Assembly (NCBI RefSeq): GCF_902143515.1
Contig: NZ_CABFVD010000003.1
Location: 1 to 41,129 of the forward strand
DNA length: 41,129 bases
Direction of reading: 5' to 3'
Source of the DNA: Hathewaya massiliensis
GTDB taxonomy: Bacteria; Bacillota; Clostridia; Clostridiales; Clostridiaceae
The notes below the pieces were generated by a model. It did not search any database, was not told the DNA's origin, and saw only the letters and a list, made by a program, of their open reading frames with translations. Numbering within the stretch: position 1 is the first letter of the stretch; each line of letters starts with the position of its first letter. Both the position numbers and the translations under genes were made by a program. This document shows positions 27,677 through 36,671 of this stretch, piece by piece.

Positions 27677-29233
27677 TTATCTACTAAATTTTTCTTTAAT
27701 ACTTGTCCAATACGGGGCGTTTTCAAGTCCCAATCTCCATATACCTATTCCATTTAAATCATATTTATTTACTAAATCTAATTTATACTTAAGACTGTTT
27801 TCATTTTCAAACCATACAGTATGGCTTATACCTGAAGCATCTTTATAATTGAAATAAGGCGTTTGTGATAGCTTGTCCCATAATATAGTTGCTCCATATT
27901 TTGTAGCTAAATTATAAACTCCTTGTATTCCATAAGCTTTAGTTCCATTTGATGACCAATCATATCCATAAGCTGCTGTACCTAAAAGTATTTTTTCCTT
28001 TGGAATTACTGAAACAGCATATTTTATAACATTTTCTACCCAATTTATTGAAGCTACTGCCCCTGGTTCGCCTCCTGGGTAATGTTCATCATAGGTCATT
28101 AATATAATCTTATCTGCATAATTGCCAAGCTTAGCATAGTCATAAGCTGCACACCAGGTATTAGCTGGATTATCATTAATTTTAGCTGGAACAGATAAAG
28201 TAACTGTAAAGCCTTGAGGCTTAAGGGTGTTATATAGCTGTTTTATAAACTCAGTATATTGATTTCTGTTGTAAGAGTAAATTCCTTCCAAGTCTATATT
28301 TACCCCCTTATATCCATTGGTCTTCATTTGAACTAATATATTATTTATAAGATTTTTTACATTGGATGGACTTTCAAGTAAGGTCTTTGCTATATTTCCA
28401 TCAAAATTATTAGCTACCATGGCTAAAGTTTCTATTCCATTTTTATTAGCATAAGTTAACTGATTAGTTGGCATCAATCCTGTTATGTTACCTTTTCCAT
28501 CTGTTATATAATTATGAGTAGCTATTTGATCAATATTACTCCTATTATTAACCATTGAGTTGTATGAAGAACTATCTCCAGAATAATAGTAAGTTGCAAA
28601 TCCCAGAACCTTTTTCTTACCTGTTACAACTTGATTATTGCTTGATACGGTTTGGATACTTGTTGAAGCTTGTTTATTGCTTGATGTATTTTGAGTGCTT
28701 GTTGTAGTTTGTTTATTGTTTGACACACTTTGGACACTTGTTGTTGCTTGCTTGTTACTTGATACACTTTTGGTATTTGTTGTAGTCTGCTTGTTGGTTG
28801 ATGGCTTTTTAGTACTTGTTGCAACTTTTGTCTTGCTTGATACAGTTTTTGTACTTGTTGAAGTTTTAATTTTGGGAACTACTACTTTTAAACGATTAGA
28901 TCCCGAAGAACGTCCATACTTATTATAAGCTACAATATAATACCAATAAGTTTTTCCTGCACTAACCTTAGTATCTTTATAAGTTCTTGAAGTTGTATTT
29001 GCCAATAAAGTGTATTTTGAGTTATTGTTCGATGCCCTATAAATTCTATATCCTGATGCTGTTACTGAATTCCAAGTTAAATTTACTACTTTAGAAGTTA
29101 TAGATACGGTCCTAAGCTTAGTAGGTGTTCTCGGTAGTTTTGATGTACTTCTAGGTTTAGCTGCTGCTACACTTGTTATAATTACTATAAACATTAAAAA
29201 TAACATTGGTAAAGTTTTTTTATACTTCTTCAC
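27677..29233 (-). CDS. secreted FN3-GH18 glycosidase (SleL/YaaH-like)
   Basis: The 518-residue protein begins with a signal peptide (MKKYKKTLPMLFLMFIVIIT...AAA, about 1-25), then a fibronectin type III domain (about 38-118), a threonine/serine-rich linker of six 13-residue repeats (126-203), and a GH18 domain (about 208-515). The catalytic motif is GVNIDLEG with the acid Glu316 present; the first two aspartates of the classical DxxDxDxE are replaced, as in SleL/YaaH-type cortex-fragment lytic enzymes. It likely cleaves N-acetylglucosamine linkages in peptidoglycan or spore cortex. The start is GTG at 29233 with GGGGGAG 6 nt before it. Confidence 0.88.
   Translation of the reverse strand: MKKYKKTLPMLFLMFIVIITSVAAAKPRSTSKLPRTPTKLRTVSITSKVVNLTWNSVTASGYRIYRASNNNSKYTLLANTTSRTYKDTKVSAGKTYWYYIVAYNKYGRSSGSNRLKVVVPKIKTSTSTKTVSSKTKVATSTKKPSTNKQTTTNTKSVSSNKQATTSVQSVSNNKQTTTSTQNTSSNKQASTSIQTVSSNNQVVTGKKKVLGFATYYYSGDSSSYNSMVNNRSNIDQIATHNYITDGKGNITGLMPTNQLTYANKNGIETLAMVANNFDGNIAKTLLESPSNVKNLINNILVQMKTNGYKGVNIDLEGIYSYNRNQYTEFIKQLYNTLKPQGFTVTLSVPAKINDNPANTWCAAYDYAKLGNYADKIILMTYDEHYPGGEPGAVASINWVENVIKYAVSVIPKEKILLGTAAYGYDWSSNGTKAYGIQGVYNLATKYGATILWDKLSQTPYFNYKDASGISHTVWFENENSLKYKLDLVNKYDLNGIGIWRLGLENAPYWTSIKEKFSR
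28625..28858 (-). repeat. six tandem 39-bp repeats in the GH18 linker
   Basis: Six in-frame 13-codon units encode TSTKTVSSKTKVA, TSTKKPSTNKQTT, TNTKSVSSNKQAT, TSVQSVSNNKQTT, TSTQNTSSNKQAS and TSIQTVSSNNQVV. Units differ by point changes, so they are old enough to have diverged. The number of units could vary between strains. Confidence 0.8.
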
Positions 29234-29404
29234 AAGTTACTCCCCCTTCTTTTGTTTATACCTATTTATCGTTATACTACAATTTTCAATTCACATGTAA
29301 ATGTTGTAAAAAGTAGTGAGGATACTTTTACAATTTTCCCTACTGTACATCAAGTCACTATAAATACTTATGCAGATTTTTCTATTATTGCCCTACTTAC
29401 TTAT

Positions 29405-29510
29405 AACTTTATTATAATTATTATTATTGCAATTATTATTATTGTCTGTTATAGTCTGTTATAGTCTATTCTGTTCTTGTATAGTCTTGTCTAGTCTAGT
29501 ATATTAATGT
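29405..29510. repeat. low-complexity tracts upstream of the GH18 gene
   Basis: An ATT-rich tract (29412-29440) is followed by five or more degenerate copies of GTCTGTTATA/TAGTCT up to about 29505. No gene is recognised in the 29234-29646 gap. Confidence 0.7.
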
Positions 29511-29527
29511 TTACCTTTTTACCATGC

Positions 29528-29630
29528 TTTGGTAAGTCATTTGGTAAGTACTTTGGTATATGGTTTGGTAAGTACTTTGGTATATAGTTGGTAAGTACTT
29601 TGGTGAACACTTTGGTACACACTTTGATAT
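29528..29630. repeat. TTTGGTAAGTAC tandem repeat
   Basis: About nine degenerate units of 11-12 bp, each starting with TTTGGTA (for example TTTGGTAAGTAC and TTTGGTATATGG), cover this stretch between the 5'-nucleotidase stop and the GH18 start. Whether it functions as DNA or RNA is not evident. Confidence 0.75.
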
Positions 29631-29646
29631 AAATTCTATATTAAAA

Positions 29647-31608
29647 TTAAAAATTTCTCATAGTCATAAGTTGTTTTTTCTTTTTTCGCTTAACTAACAT
29701 AAGTATTATAAATGCAATCAATGCAATTATTACTATGATAATGCAATAACCTGCAATAGCAATGCCATTTGGATTTCTTAAAATAGCTAATATACTAGGG
29801 TTGTTATCAACAATTATTCTATTATGATTAGTATTATAATATTTAGACACCTCAGAAATCCCCTCTACTTTATCAAAGGATTTAAGGTATTCTGCAATAG
29901 CTAACCATTCTTTTACTTCACACTTATTTCCATTAACTGTATTAGTTATTATCTGTGCTTCATAATCAGTAATTGGTTTGCCATCTTTAGTTTTTGGGAC
30001 AATTGACAATAAGCCAAAAGATTTCTCGCCTACTACTGAAAGCATCTGAGCTGAATATAGTCCTGCTACCACTCGGTAAAGCTTATCATCCTGAATTTTT
30101 TCTAAGGAACCATTAGAATTTTGAAACTTAGCCTCTGTAACCTTATTAAAAATAAGCCTGTTAGGATTAAACTTAAAGCTTACTCCTGACATATAAAGCT
30201 TTGCAGCGGACATTATAGGTGAAATAGATGCTTCTACCTCACAGGCTGTCTTTATTTCTTTACCGGTGAGATATGCTGATATCAAAGGATATCCTGAAAG
30301 TTTATCTGCTCCTATACCTAGGGAGCTCACATTATATGCATCTGATGTAGTTATATTTCCTTTTACAAATGATCCTCTTATGTTACCCTCTGGTACAATT
30401 GCCATGGCTATAGGTTCATAGTTAGGACCTTCTGCTTTTTTCGTAGCATATATATAGGCATCTGTAATAAAGTTTCCTAGGGTATCTTCACCATGATTTA
30501 CTCCAATACTAGATCTTTCCTTAAAATTAAAGCTTAAATTAGCAAGAACCTCATCAAATTTTAACCCAAAATTACTTAAATATTTTTCTTGTACTGTATT
30601 TTTAAAATTATTTATTGTTTTTGAAATATTAGGCTCCTCTGGTAAACTGCTATTTATTGGCTTAAACTTATAATTATCAATTTCCCAACTACCCTTTGAA
30701 GTCTTAGAAATGTTAATTTTCCCTAAATTTTTTCCATACTCTCCACAAGAAGCTATGACTGTTTTTCCTACCTTAAGTGGTTCAGTGAGTTTAGTATGTG
30801 TATGTCCGCTTATTATAATATCTATATCCTTTACCTTTTTTGCTATTAATTCATCTTCAGATCTAGATTTATCTTTATCTGTGCCTGAATGTGACAAACA
30901 AATAATAAGGTCAACCTTTTCTTTTTCCTTTAATATATTAACAACCCTTTTTGCACTTTCAGCTGGGTCATTAAACTTTACTTCTGTCATAGGAGCACTG
31001 TCTTCTGCATCCTTTCCCATCAATCCAAATAAACCTATTTTCACTCCATTTTTCTCAATTACTGTATAATCTTTTACACCATAGTCATTCATAGCTTGTT
31101 TTAGATTATTTAAAGCTTCAGTGATATTTCCATTTTTGTCCTTAGGATATGTAATATTTGATGCTACAATCTGAGGTAATCTCTCCTTACTATTTCTTGC
31201 AGCATTTAAACTTTCAGCCAAACCTTTATCTCTAAAATCAAATTCATGGTTTCCAAAAGTTGTTACATCATATCCCATTTGCCCTAAGATTCTAAGTTCT
31301 GGTGCATCACTAGAATAAATTGATTGAAATAAAGTACCCATTGAGTAATCACCTGCATCAACTAAAAGTAAGTTAGGATCTTTCTCTCTTTCTTGATTAA
31401 TAGCACTTTGTAGCCTTGCATAACCACCAACTTGTTTAGCTTGTCCATTTTCTAGTACATTAAAAGGCAGTAAATTCCCATGCATGTCATGAGTAAAAAG
31501 TATAGTTAAGGATTTTTTATTCTCCTGCGCATAAACCTTTGATATACTATGAAAAGGTAGCATGGCTACTATTATAACCAAGCAAAGTATCCTAAATAAT
31601 TTTTTCAT
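29647..31608 (-). CDS. cell-surface 5'-nucleotidase / 2',3'-cyclic phosphodiesterase
   Basis: The 653-residue protein has a signal peptide (about 1-27), a metallophosphatase domain with FTHDMHGN (38-45), VDAGDYSMG, GNHEFD (119-124), SHSGTDKD and SGHTHT, a C-terminal 5'-nucleotidase domain (about 340-590), and a C-terminal membrane helix with a basic KRKKKK tail. It is therefore held at the outside of the membrane. It hydrolyses nucleotides or cyclic nucleotide monophosphates to scavenge nucleosides and phosphate. A GGAG site precedes the ATG. The structured leader at 31662-31785 lies directly upstream. Confidence 0.88.
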   Translation of the reverse strand: MKKLFRILCLVIIVAMLPFHSISKVYAQENKKSLTILFTHDMHGNLLPFNVLENGQAKQVGGYARLQSAINQEREKDPNLLLVDAGDYSMGTLFQSIYSSDAPELRILGQMGYDVTTFGNHEFDFRDKGLAESLNAARNSKERLPQIVASNITYPKDKNGNITEALNNLKQAMNDYGVKDYTVIEKNGVKIGLFGLMGKDAEDSAPMTEVKFNDPAESAKRVVNILKEKEKVDLIICLSHSGTDKDKSRSEDELIAKKVKDIDIIISGHTHTKLTEPLKVGKTVIASCGEYGKNLGKINISKTSKGSWEIDNYKFKPINSSLPEEPNISKTINNFKNTVQEKYLSNFGLKFDEVLANLSFNFKERSSIGVNHGEDTLGNFITDAYIYATKKAEGPNYEPIAMAIVPEGNIRGSFVKGNITTSDAYNVSSLGIGADKLSGYPLISAYLTGKEIKTACEVEASISPIMSAAKLYMSGVSFKFNPNRLIFNKVTEAKFQNSNGSLEKIQDDKLYRVVAGLYSAQMLSVVGEKSFGLLSIVPKTKDGKPITDYEAQIITNTVNGNKCEVKEWLAIAEYLKSFDKVEGISEVSKYYNTNHNRIIVDNNPSILAILRNPNGIAIAGYCIIIVIIALIAFIILMLVKRKKKKQLMTMRNF

Positions 31609-31661
31609 ATGTTATTTCTCCTTTAAACTTGTATTGTAAAAACATATTATCATTATTACCT

Positions 31662-31698
31662 TGAAAAAACAATAAAAGCCCCTGAAATCAAGGGCTTT
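31662..31698 (-). terminator. terminator upstream of the 5'-nucleotidase gene
   Basis: AAAGCCC (31675-31681) pairs with GGGCTTT (31692-31698), with TTATTGTTTTTTC on the minus strand. It lies about 100 bp past the bceB-like stop and about 50 bp before the nucleotidase start, so it ends the bce operon or attenuates the nucleotidase gene. Confidence 0.75.
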
Positions 31699-31785
31699 AT
31701 ATTATACCAACATCATATATCGATATTCACTTGTGAACCTCCCCGACCATAAGGTTACAGGGCTTCGTATAGAAAATTGATAGTC
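31699..31785 (-). other. possible structured RNA or mobile-element end before the 5'-nucleotidase gene
   Basis: On the minus strand a GC-richer segment contains GTAACCT...AGGTTCAC (stem around TATGGTCGGGG) and an overlapping hairpin TTCACAAGTGAA, then ATATCGATAT, directly before the terminator. Overlapping, mutually exclusive stems before a terminator look riboswitch-like, but I match it to no known class. The GGTCGGGGAGGTTCAC portion could equally be an IS200/IS605-type element end. Unidentified. Confidence 0.35.
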
Positions 31786-31800
31786 TATAAATTTTTCATA

Positions 31801-33786
31801 TTATATTCTTTGACTTATATTTTTCTTTGCTCCAAAATAAGTTGCTATAAAATATCCACCATATATAAGTATTAATACAAATAGTGAAATTAATACATTA
31901 TTCATTGCTCCTACGCCGCCAACTACATTTATTATTTTCCTAGAAAATTCTAGTCCAACTATGGAATGTATCAATGCCAAGGATAATGGCATTATAAAGT
32001 ATATGGCTATTTGACTTAACAAGGATTTATTAATTACTTTTTCGTCTACTCCTATTTTTCTTAATAGGTTATATCTCTCTATATTTTCTGTTGATTCAGA
32101 TAGCTGTTGAAGTGCTAATACCGCTGCTGAAGTTATTAAAAATACCCCTCCAATATAGATTCCTAAATAAGATATTATGGCTCCCACACTTGATGAATTT
32201 GCCAATAAATCATCTTTTGTTATGTAGTAAAACTTGTCTTTTCCTTCTATAGGATCTATTTCTGTTTTGATTAATTTTTCTACCTCAGACTTATCTTTCT
32301 TATAATTTAAATTTAAGAAAGAACTTTTAACTGGTAACCCCTTTGTAATAGAATCATTAACTATAACGGTACATATGTTAGTTTTTATCATCTGGTCATA
32401 AGCAACAACTTCCATGGTCTTAACCTTACTTGGCTTTAATTTAAATCCATTTATATCTATTTCCTTATTAGAATCTAAAATTTTATCAAATACCTTTATA
32501 GAGTCCTTTATATCCGTAAAGATTGCATATTCATCCTTATTTAATTTTATGCCATCTTTTTTTGCCATCTTCATAATTTCATTAAATTTTGATATTCCTA
32601 TAACCTGAACTGGTTGATTTGAGCTTACAGGATAATAGTTTTTAAGTTTTTCTTTTCCTTCCTCTGGTAATATATCATTATATTTTAAACCACTGTTAAA
32701 ATTTGTGTAATTTATATATTCACTAGAATACTTACTTAAATCTACTCCATTTTCTTGCAATATTTTTTCTATATTACCTCCATTAAAGTTCCAAAATGTT
32801 AAATCATATTGAGTTAAGTCTTTTATCTCTGCATTCATGGCACTATTTATTCCAAGTCCGCCTGAAAACATACAAATTCCGAAAAATAGCATTAAGCATA
32901 TAAAAGACATAGATATAAATACTGTATTTATCTTACTGTTTATTTGTCTTAAAACAAACATATTTAAACCTTTTAGATAATGTTTTTTATTAGCTTGAAA
33001 TAACTTTAATAAAAATCCTGATAAAGAAAAGAAAAATAAGAATGTTCCAATTGTACCTAATAATATACTTACCCCAGTTACTTTAACGTTTAATTCAGCT
33101 ACTCCACCCTTTAAAATCATATGGTATGCATAACAAATAATACTACAGCTTATAATAAAGGTTATTACAGAAATCCAAACATTTCTTATCTTTATATTTT
33201 CATTTTTTCTTGCTGAGGTTAATAAATCAATAAGATTAACTTTTCTTATAGTTATTGAATTAAACATTAATACAATTAAATATATACCACCAAAGCAAAG
33301 CAAGGTTTTTATCATTGAACTTGATGAAAAAATAAATTTAAACTTAGTAAGATTTACTTCAAACATTTTTGCTGTTAATACTGATAATCCTTGTGATAAA
33401 AGTACTCCTATACCTAAACCTATAGCTAAAGATATTACCCCTACTATTAAGGTTTCTATAAAAATTATTTTAGATAAACTTCCTTTTTCCATTCCCAGTG
33501 TCATATATATTCCAAATTCTTTTTTTCTTCTTTTTATTAAATAATTATTTGCATATATAATTAAAAATCCTAAAACAAAGGATACAAATATAGATGCAAA
33601 ACCCATTATACCTTCTACTTGTTCAAAGGCTGAGGCTTGAACTTCATTTAATTCCATCATAATACTTTGAGATTGTATTGAATTAAAGGTGTAAAATATA
33701 CATACTCCAAATACTAAGGTTAAGAAATAAATAGTATAATCTCTAAAACTTCTTTTTAAATTCCTAAAGGCTAGCTTAGAATACAT
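31801..33786 (-). CDS. BceB-type ABC transporter permease
   Basis: The protein (661 residues from ATG 33786) is a FtsX-like permease of the BceB type. It has about ten membrane helices, with a large extracellular domain (roughly residues 315-520) between the middle helices that is thought to sense peptide antibiotics. The ATG at 33786 is favoured by GGAGGTG 8 nt upstream; the open frame extends a further six codons. It overlaps the ATPase gene by 11 nt. The four genes RR-HK-ATPase-permease form a module that detects and detoxifies cell-wall-active peptides such as bacitracin. The actual inducer is not known here. Confidence 0.88.
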   Translation of the reverse strand: MYSKLAFRNLKRSFRDYTIYFLTLVFGVCIFYTFNSIQSQSIMMELNEVQASAFEQVEGIMGFASIFVSFVLGFLIIYANNYLIKRRKKEFGIYMTLGMEKGSLSKIIFIETLIVGVISLAIGLGIGVLLSQGLSVLTAKMFEVNLTKFKFIFSSSSMIKTLLCFGGIYLIVLMFNSITIRKVNLIDLLTSARKNENIKIRNVWISVITFIISCSIICYAYHMILKGGVAELNVKVTGVSILLGTIGTFLFFFSLSGFLLKLFQANKKHYLKGLNMFVLRQINSKINTVFISMSFICLMLFFGICMFSGGLGINSAMNAEIKDLTQYDLTFWNFNGGNIEKILQENGVDLSKYSSEYINYTNFNSGLKYNDILPEEGKEKLKNYYPVSSNQPVQVIGISKFNEIMKMAKKDGIKLNKDEYAIFTDIKDSIKVFDKILDSNKEIDINGFKLKPSKVKTMEVVAYDQMIKTNICTVIVNDSITKGLPVKSSFLNLNYKKDKSEVEKLIKTEIDPIEGKDKFYYITKDDLLANSSSVGAIISYLGIYIGGVFLITSAAVLALQQLSESTENIERYNLLRKIGVDEKVINKSLLSQIAIYFIMPLSLALIHSIVGLEFSRKIINVVGGVGAMNNVLISLFVLILIYGGYFIATYFGAKKNISQRI

Positions 33787-34546
33787 TATTTTGGTCACCT
33801 CCAAGAAGGGTTATAACTTCAATTATCTTCTCGAAGAATTCTTTTCTTGAGTCCTCTCCACGAACTAATTCATTAAATATCTTTCCATCCTTAATAAATA
33901 AAATGCGACTTGCATAACTAGCAGAAAAAGCATCATGAGTAACCATCATAATTGTAGCATTTAAACTTTTATTCAAATCCTCTAAGCTTTCTAAAAGCAT
34001 TTTAGCTGATTTAGAATCTAATGCCCCAGTTGGTTCATCTGCTAATATTAATGAAGGATTTGTTATTATTGCTCTGGCAGAAGCAACTCTCTGTTTTTGT
34101 CCACCAGACATTTCATAAGGGTATTTATTTAAAACTTCTTCTATATTTAGCTTTTTAGCTATATCTTTTACCCTTTTGTCTATTTCCTTGTGATTAACTT
34201 TTAATATAGTTAAAGCTAAAGCTATATTTTCATAAGCTGTTAAAGTATCTAAAAGATTAAAGTCCTGAAATATAAATCCTAACTCTTCTCTTCTAAACTT
34301 TGCTATGTTTTTTGAGTTTAATTTTGTAATATCATTTTCCGATATATAAATATGCCCACTAGTTACCTTATCTATTGTGGATATACAATTTAAAAGTGTA
34401 GTTTTTCCACTACCTGAAGCCCCCATTACACCAATAAATTCTCCTTCTTCAACAGAAAAGCTTATATTCTCAAGTGCTTTAGTAATATTGCCTTTTCTTC
34501 CATAATACTTCTCTATATTACTTACTCTTAACACTTCTTTTTTCAT
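33776..34546 (-). CDS. BceA-type ABC transporter ATP-binding protein
   Basis: The 256-residue ATPase has Walker A (GASGSGKTT), the signature MSGGQKQR, Walker B (LILADEPTGALD) and the H-loop VTHDAF, and belongs to the MacB/BceA family. The start is the ATG at 34546 with AGGAGG 7 nt upstream; the open frame extends upstream through that site. It acts with the permease that follows. A BceR-like operator lies in the gap upstream, so the pair is likely induced by the two-component system. Confidence 0.92.
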   Translation of the reverse strand: MKKEVLRVSNIEKYYGRKGNITKALENISFSVEEGEFIGVMGASGSGKTTLLNCISTIDKVTSGHIYISENDITKLNSKNIAKFRREELGFIFQDFNLLDTLTAYENIALALTILKVNHKEIDKRVKDIAKKLNIEEVLNKYPYEMSGGQKQRVASARAIITNPSLILADEPTGALDSKSAKMLLESLEDLNKSLNATIMMVTHDAFSASYASRILFIKDGKIFNELVRGEDSRKEFFEKIIEVITLLGGDQNNVF

Positions 34547-34609
34547 ATTATCCTGCCTCCTAATCAATCTTATAGAATAATTGTAAGATTTATTAAGACT
34601 TCAATCCAT

Positions 34610-34645
34610 AGAATAACCTAACAGAAAACTTACACTTTTGTAATA
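34610..34645 (-). promoter_or_regulatory. BceR-like operator and promoter of the ABC transporter genes
   Basis: TTACA-CTTT-TGTAA (34630-34643) matches the TNACA-N4-TGTAA inverted repeat known for BceR-type regulators. On the minus strand a TATTCT (34615-34610) lies at the right distance for a -10 box, with the operator overlapping the poor -35 region, as expected for an activated promoter. It lies between the histidine kinase and ATPase genes. Confidence 0.7.
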
Positions 34646-34660
34646 TAACTATATTTAAAA

Positions 34661-35677
34661 CTAATTTTCAAAAATCATCATTCTATTTATAGGAAATATT
34701 ATGGATACCTTAGTTCCTACATTAATTTCTGAAGTTAAATTTATTCCAAGTCCAAGTTTTATGACTAACTTTTTGCATAGATATAACCCTATACCTGTGG
34801 ATTTTCCGAACTTACGACCATTTTCGCCAGTATAACCCTTTTCAAAAGCCTTAATTACATCTTTTTCACTCATACCAATACCTGTATCTTCAATGTTTAA
34901 AATAATATTTTCTCCTATTTCATTTGTATAGAACCTAATTGTACCTTCACCCTTCTCCATATATTTAATAGAATTAGATACTATTTGATTTATAATAAAC
35001 TCAATCCACTTGCTATCTGAATAAACAATTTTATCTAAATCTTTTACTTCAATTTTTATTTTTCTTTCTATTAAGATATTAGCATTTCTTTTTACAACTT
35101 TATTAACAGAGTTTTTTAAGTTTAATTCTTTTATTATGTAATCTTTTTCCAAAGCATTACTTCTAGTGTAAAAAAGTGCTTGTTCTATATAGTTTTCAAC
35201 CTTTACTATTTCCTCATCTATGCTTTTTGTTACCTCTGATTTATTATTTTCTACAAGTAATTTACAGCTTGCTATTGGAGTTTTTATCTCATGAACCCAC
35301 AGCTCTATGTATTCTCTATATTCATTATTATTTATTTTTAAAGAGGCAATTTCATCGTTCATAGCTTTAGTAGCTTCTTTAATTATGGAATATAAAATCT
35401 TACTATCTAAAAAATCCCCCTCATCTATGATTTCTGAAATTAAATACTTTTTATCTAACCTATCTAAATTTAACATTAGCTCATTATAATACTTTTTTTT
35501 ATTAAAATAATCATATACATGAAATATAGATATCCCAATTAAATTAAGTATAAAGATAAAAAAAATAGCATAGAAGTCTACCTTTAAAGCAGCTAGTAAT
35601 ATTGAACTAAATATCATTATAGACAAACTTATAATTATAAATAATATTCTTTCTTTAATAAAATCCATTAATCCCAT
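34661..35677 (-). CDS. BceS-type intramembrane-sensing histidine kinase
   Basis: The 338-residue kinase has two closely spaced N-terminal membrane helices (about 11-30 and 34-53) with almost no extracellular loop, so it cannot bind ligand itself and relies on the BceB-like permease. The H-box is WVHEIKTPIA with His129; the N-box is NQIVSNSIKYM, followed by DTGIGM and GKSTGIGLYL. It overlaps the response-regulator gene by 10 nt. The start at 35677 is the most upstream; an ATG three codons later is possible. Confidence 0.9.
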   Translation of the reverse strand: MGLMDFIKERILFIIISLSIMIFSSILLAALKVDFYAIFFIFILNLIGISIFHVYDYFNKKKYYNELMLNLDRLDKKYLISEIIDEGDFLDSKILYSIIKEATKAMNDEIASLKINNNEYREYIELWVHEIKTPIASCKLLVENNKSEVTKSIDEEIVKVENYIEQALFYTRSNALEKDYIIKELNLKNSVNKVVKRNANILIERKIKIEVKDLDKIVYSDSKWIEFIINQIVSNSIKYMEKGEGTIRFYTNEIGENIILNIEDTGIGMSEKDVIKAFEKGYTGENGRKFGKSTGIGLYLCKKLVIKLGLGINLTSEINVGTKVSIIFPINRMMIFEN

Positions 35678-36348
35678 ATTAATATATATCCTTGCCCTCT
35701 CTTAGTTTTTAAATAATCTACTGCTCCTATCTCCTCTAGCTTTTTTCTTAATCTATTTATATTTACTGTTAATGTATTATCATCAACAAATTCATCTGAT
35801 TGCCATAAAGCTTCTATTATTTCATTTCTAGATACTATCTTTTCCTTATTTTTCATCAAAACATATAGTATTTTACTTTCATTTTTGCTAAGTTCAATTT
35901 TATTATTATTATATTCCACTTCACTTATAGATAAATTATGCAAAAGTCCCCTATATTCCAATATCTCTGAATCAGAATTACTATAAGCTCTTCTTATTAT
36001 TGAAGATATTCTAGCTAAAAGTATTTGGGTATTATAAGGCTTTGTTATAAAATCGTCTGCCCCTAAGTTCATGCTCATAAGTTCATCTACTTCGTTATCT
36101 CTGCTTGTTACAATTATTATTGGCACAGTACTCCTTCTCCTAATTTCTCTACAAATATAATAACCATCATAATAAGGAAGATTAATATCTAGTAAAATTA
36201 AATGATACCTTTCTTTCATAACCTCTTCTACTATATTTTCAAAATTTAAAGAATAGCTAGTTTCATATCCATATTTATTTAAAAAAGTACACAGTTCATT
36301 TCTAATTTTTTCTTCATCCTCTATAATAAAAATTTTCTTTGTGTCCAT
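35668..36348 (-). CDS. BceR-type response regulator (OmpR family)
   Basis: The 226-residue protein has a receiver domain (acidic pocket FIIEDEE, phosphorylation Asp in LILLDINLP, threonine region VTSRD, K in ITKPYN) and a C-terminal OmpR-type winged helix (ENEIIEALW-like NEIIEALWQSDEFVDD, then NRLRKKL). The ATG at 36348 is chosen because AGGAGGAACT lies just before it. It is phosphorylated by the kinase encoded next and should activate the ABC genes through the operator at 34630. It is the first gene of the module. Confidence 0.92.
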   Translation of the reverse strand: MDTKKIFIIEDEEKIRNELCTFLNKYGYETSYSLNFENIVEEVMKERYHLILLDINLPYYDGYYICREIRRRSTVPIIIVTSRDNEVDELMSMNLGADDFITKPYNTQILLARISSIIRRAYSNSDSEILEYRGLLHNLSISEVEYNNNKIELSKNESKILYVLMKNKEKIVSRNEIIEALWQSDEFVDDNTLTVNINRLRKKLEEIGAVDYLKTKRGQGYILIWD

Positions 36349-36434
36349 AGTTCCTCCTAAATATTTTATAATTAAAAACATTATTTATAACTTAAATACG
36401 TTAAATTACCACGTTATAATTTTTTCTTATCTAT

Positions 36435-36533
36435 TTATTCACCTTTATACTCTTTTGCTATGTTTTCAAGCATTTTATCCAAATAATCCTGGTGAACTTT
36501 TTCATCCTCAACAATTGCTATTTTTCTGCCCTC
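36435..36533 (-). pseudogene. N-terminal fragment of another response regulator
   Basis: The minus-strand frame reads EGRKIAIVEDEKVHQDYLDK followed by MLENIAKEYKGE and a stop. KIAIVEDE is the start of a receiver domain of the LytTR/AgrA type. A GGTGGTGAGGG site lies just before it, but no start codon remains and the rest of the receiver is missing. It is not the intact regulator at 35668-36348. Confidence 0.55.
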
Positions 36534-36602
36534 ACCACCTCTTTATTTTAAATTATACCTTTTTACTATAATATTACAAGTATTGCTGCCTTAAGCTTTG
36601 CT

Positions 36603-36636
36603 AATAAAAAATCCACCATATTTCTATGGTGGAAAA
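36603..36636 (-). terminator. terminator after the AraC fragment
   Basis: TCCACCATA (36612-36620) pairs with TATGGTGGA (36625-36633), followed by a T run on the minus strand. It is the old 3' end of the AraC-type gene remnant. Confidence 0.75.
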
Positions 36637-36671
36637 TAATATTACCGTACTATACAATACCTATTAAGTAT

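Noticed and set aside
28695-28928. ORFs opposite the GH18 linker
   Set aside because: They are shadows of the repeated linker codons.
29252-29464. 70-codon plus-strand ORF with an isoleucine tail
   Set aside because: The tail is a translation of the ATT tract and there is no ribosome binding site.
29528-29630. CRISPR array
   Set aside because: Units are 11-12 bp with no unique spacers and no cas genes nearby.
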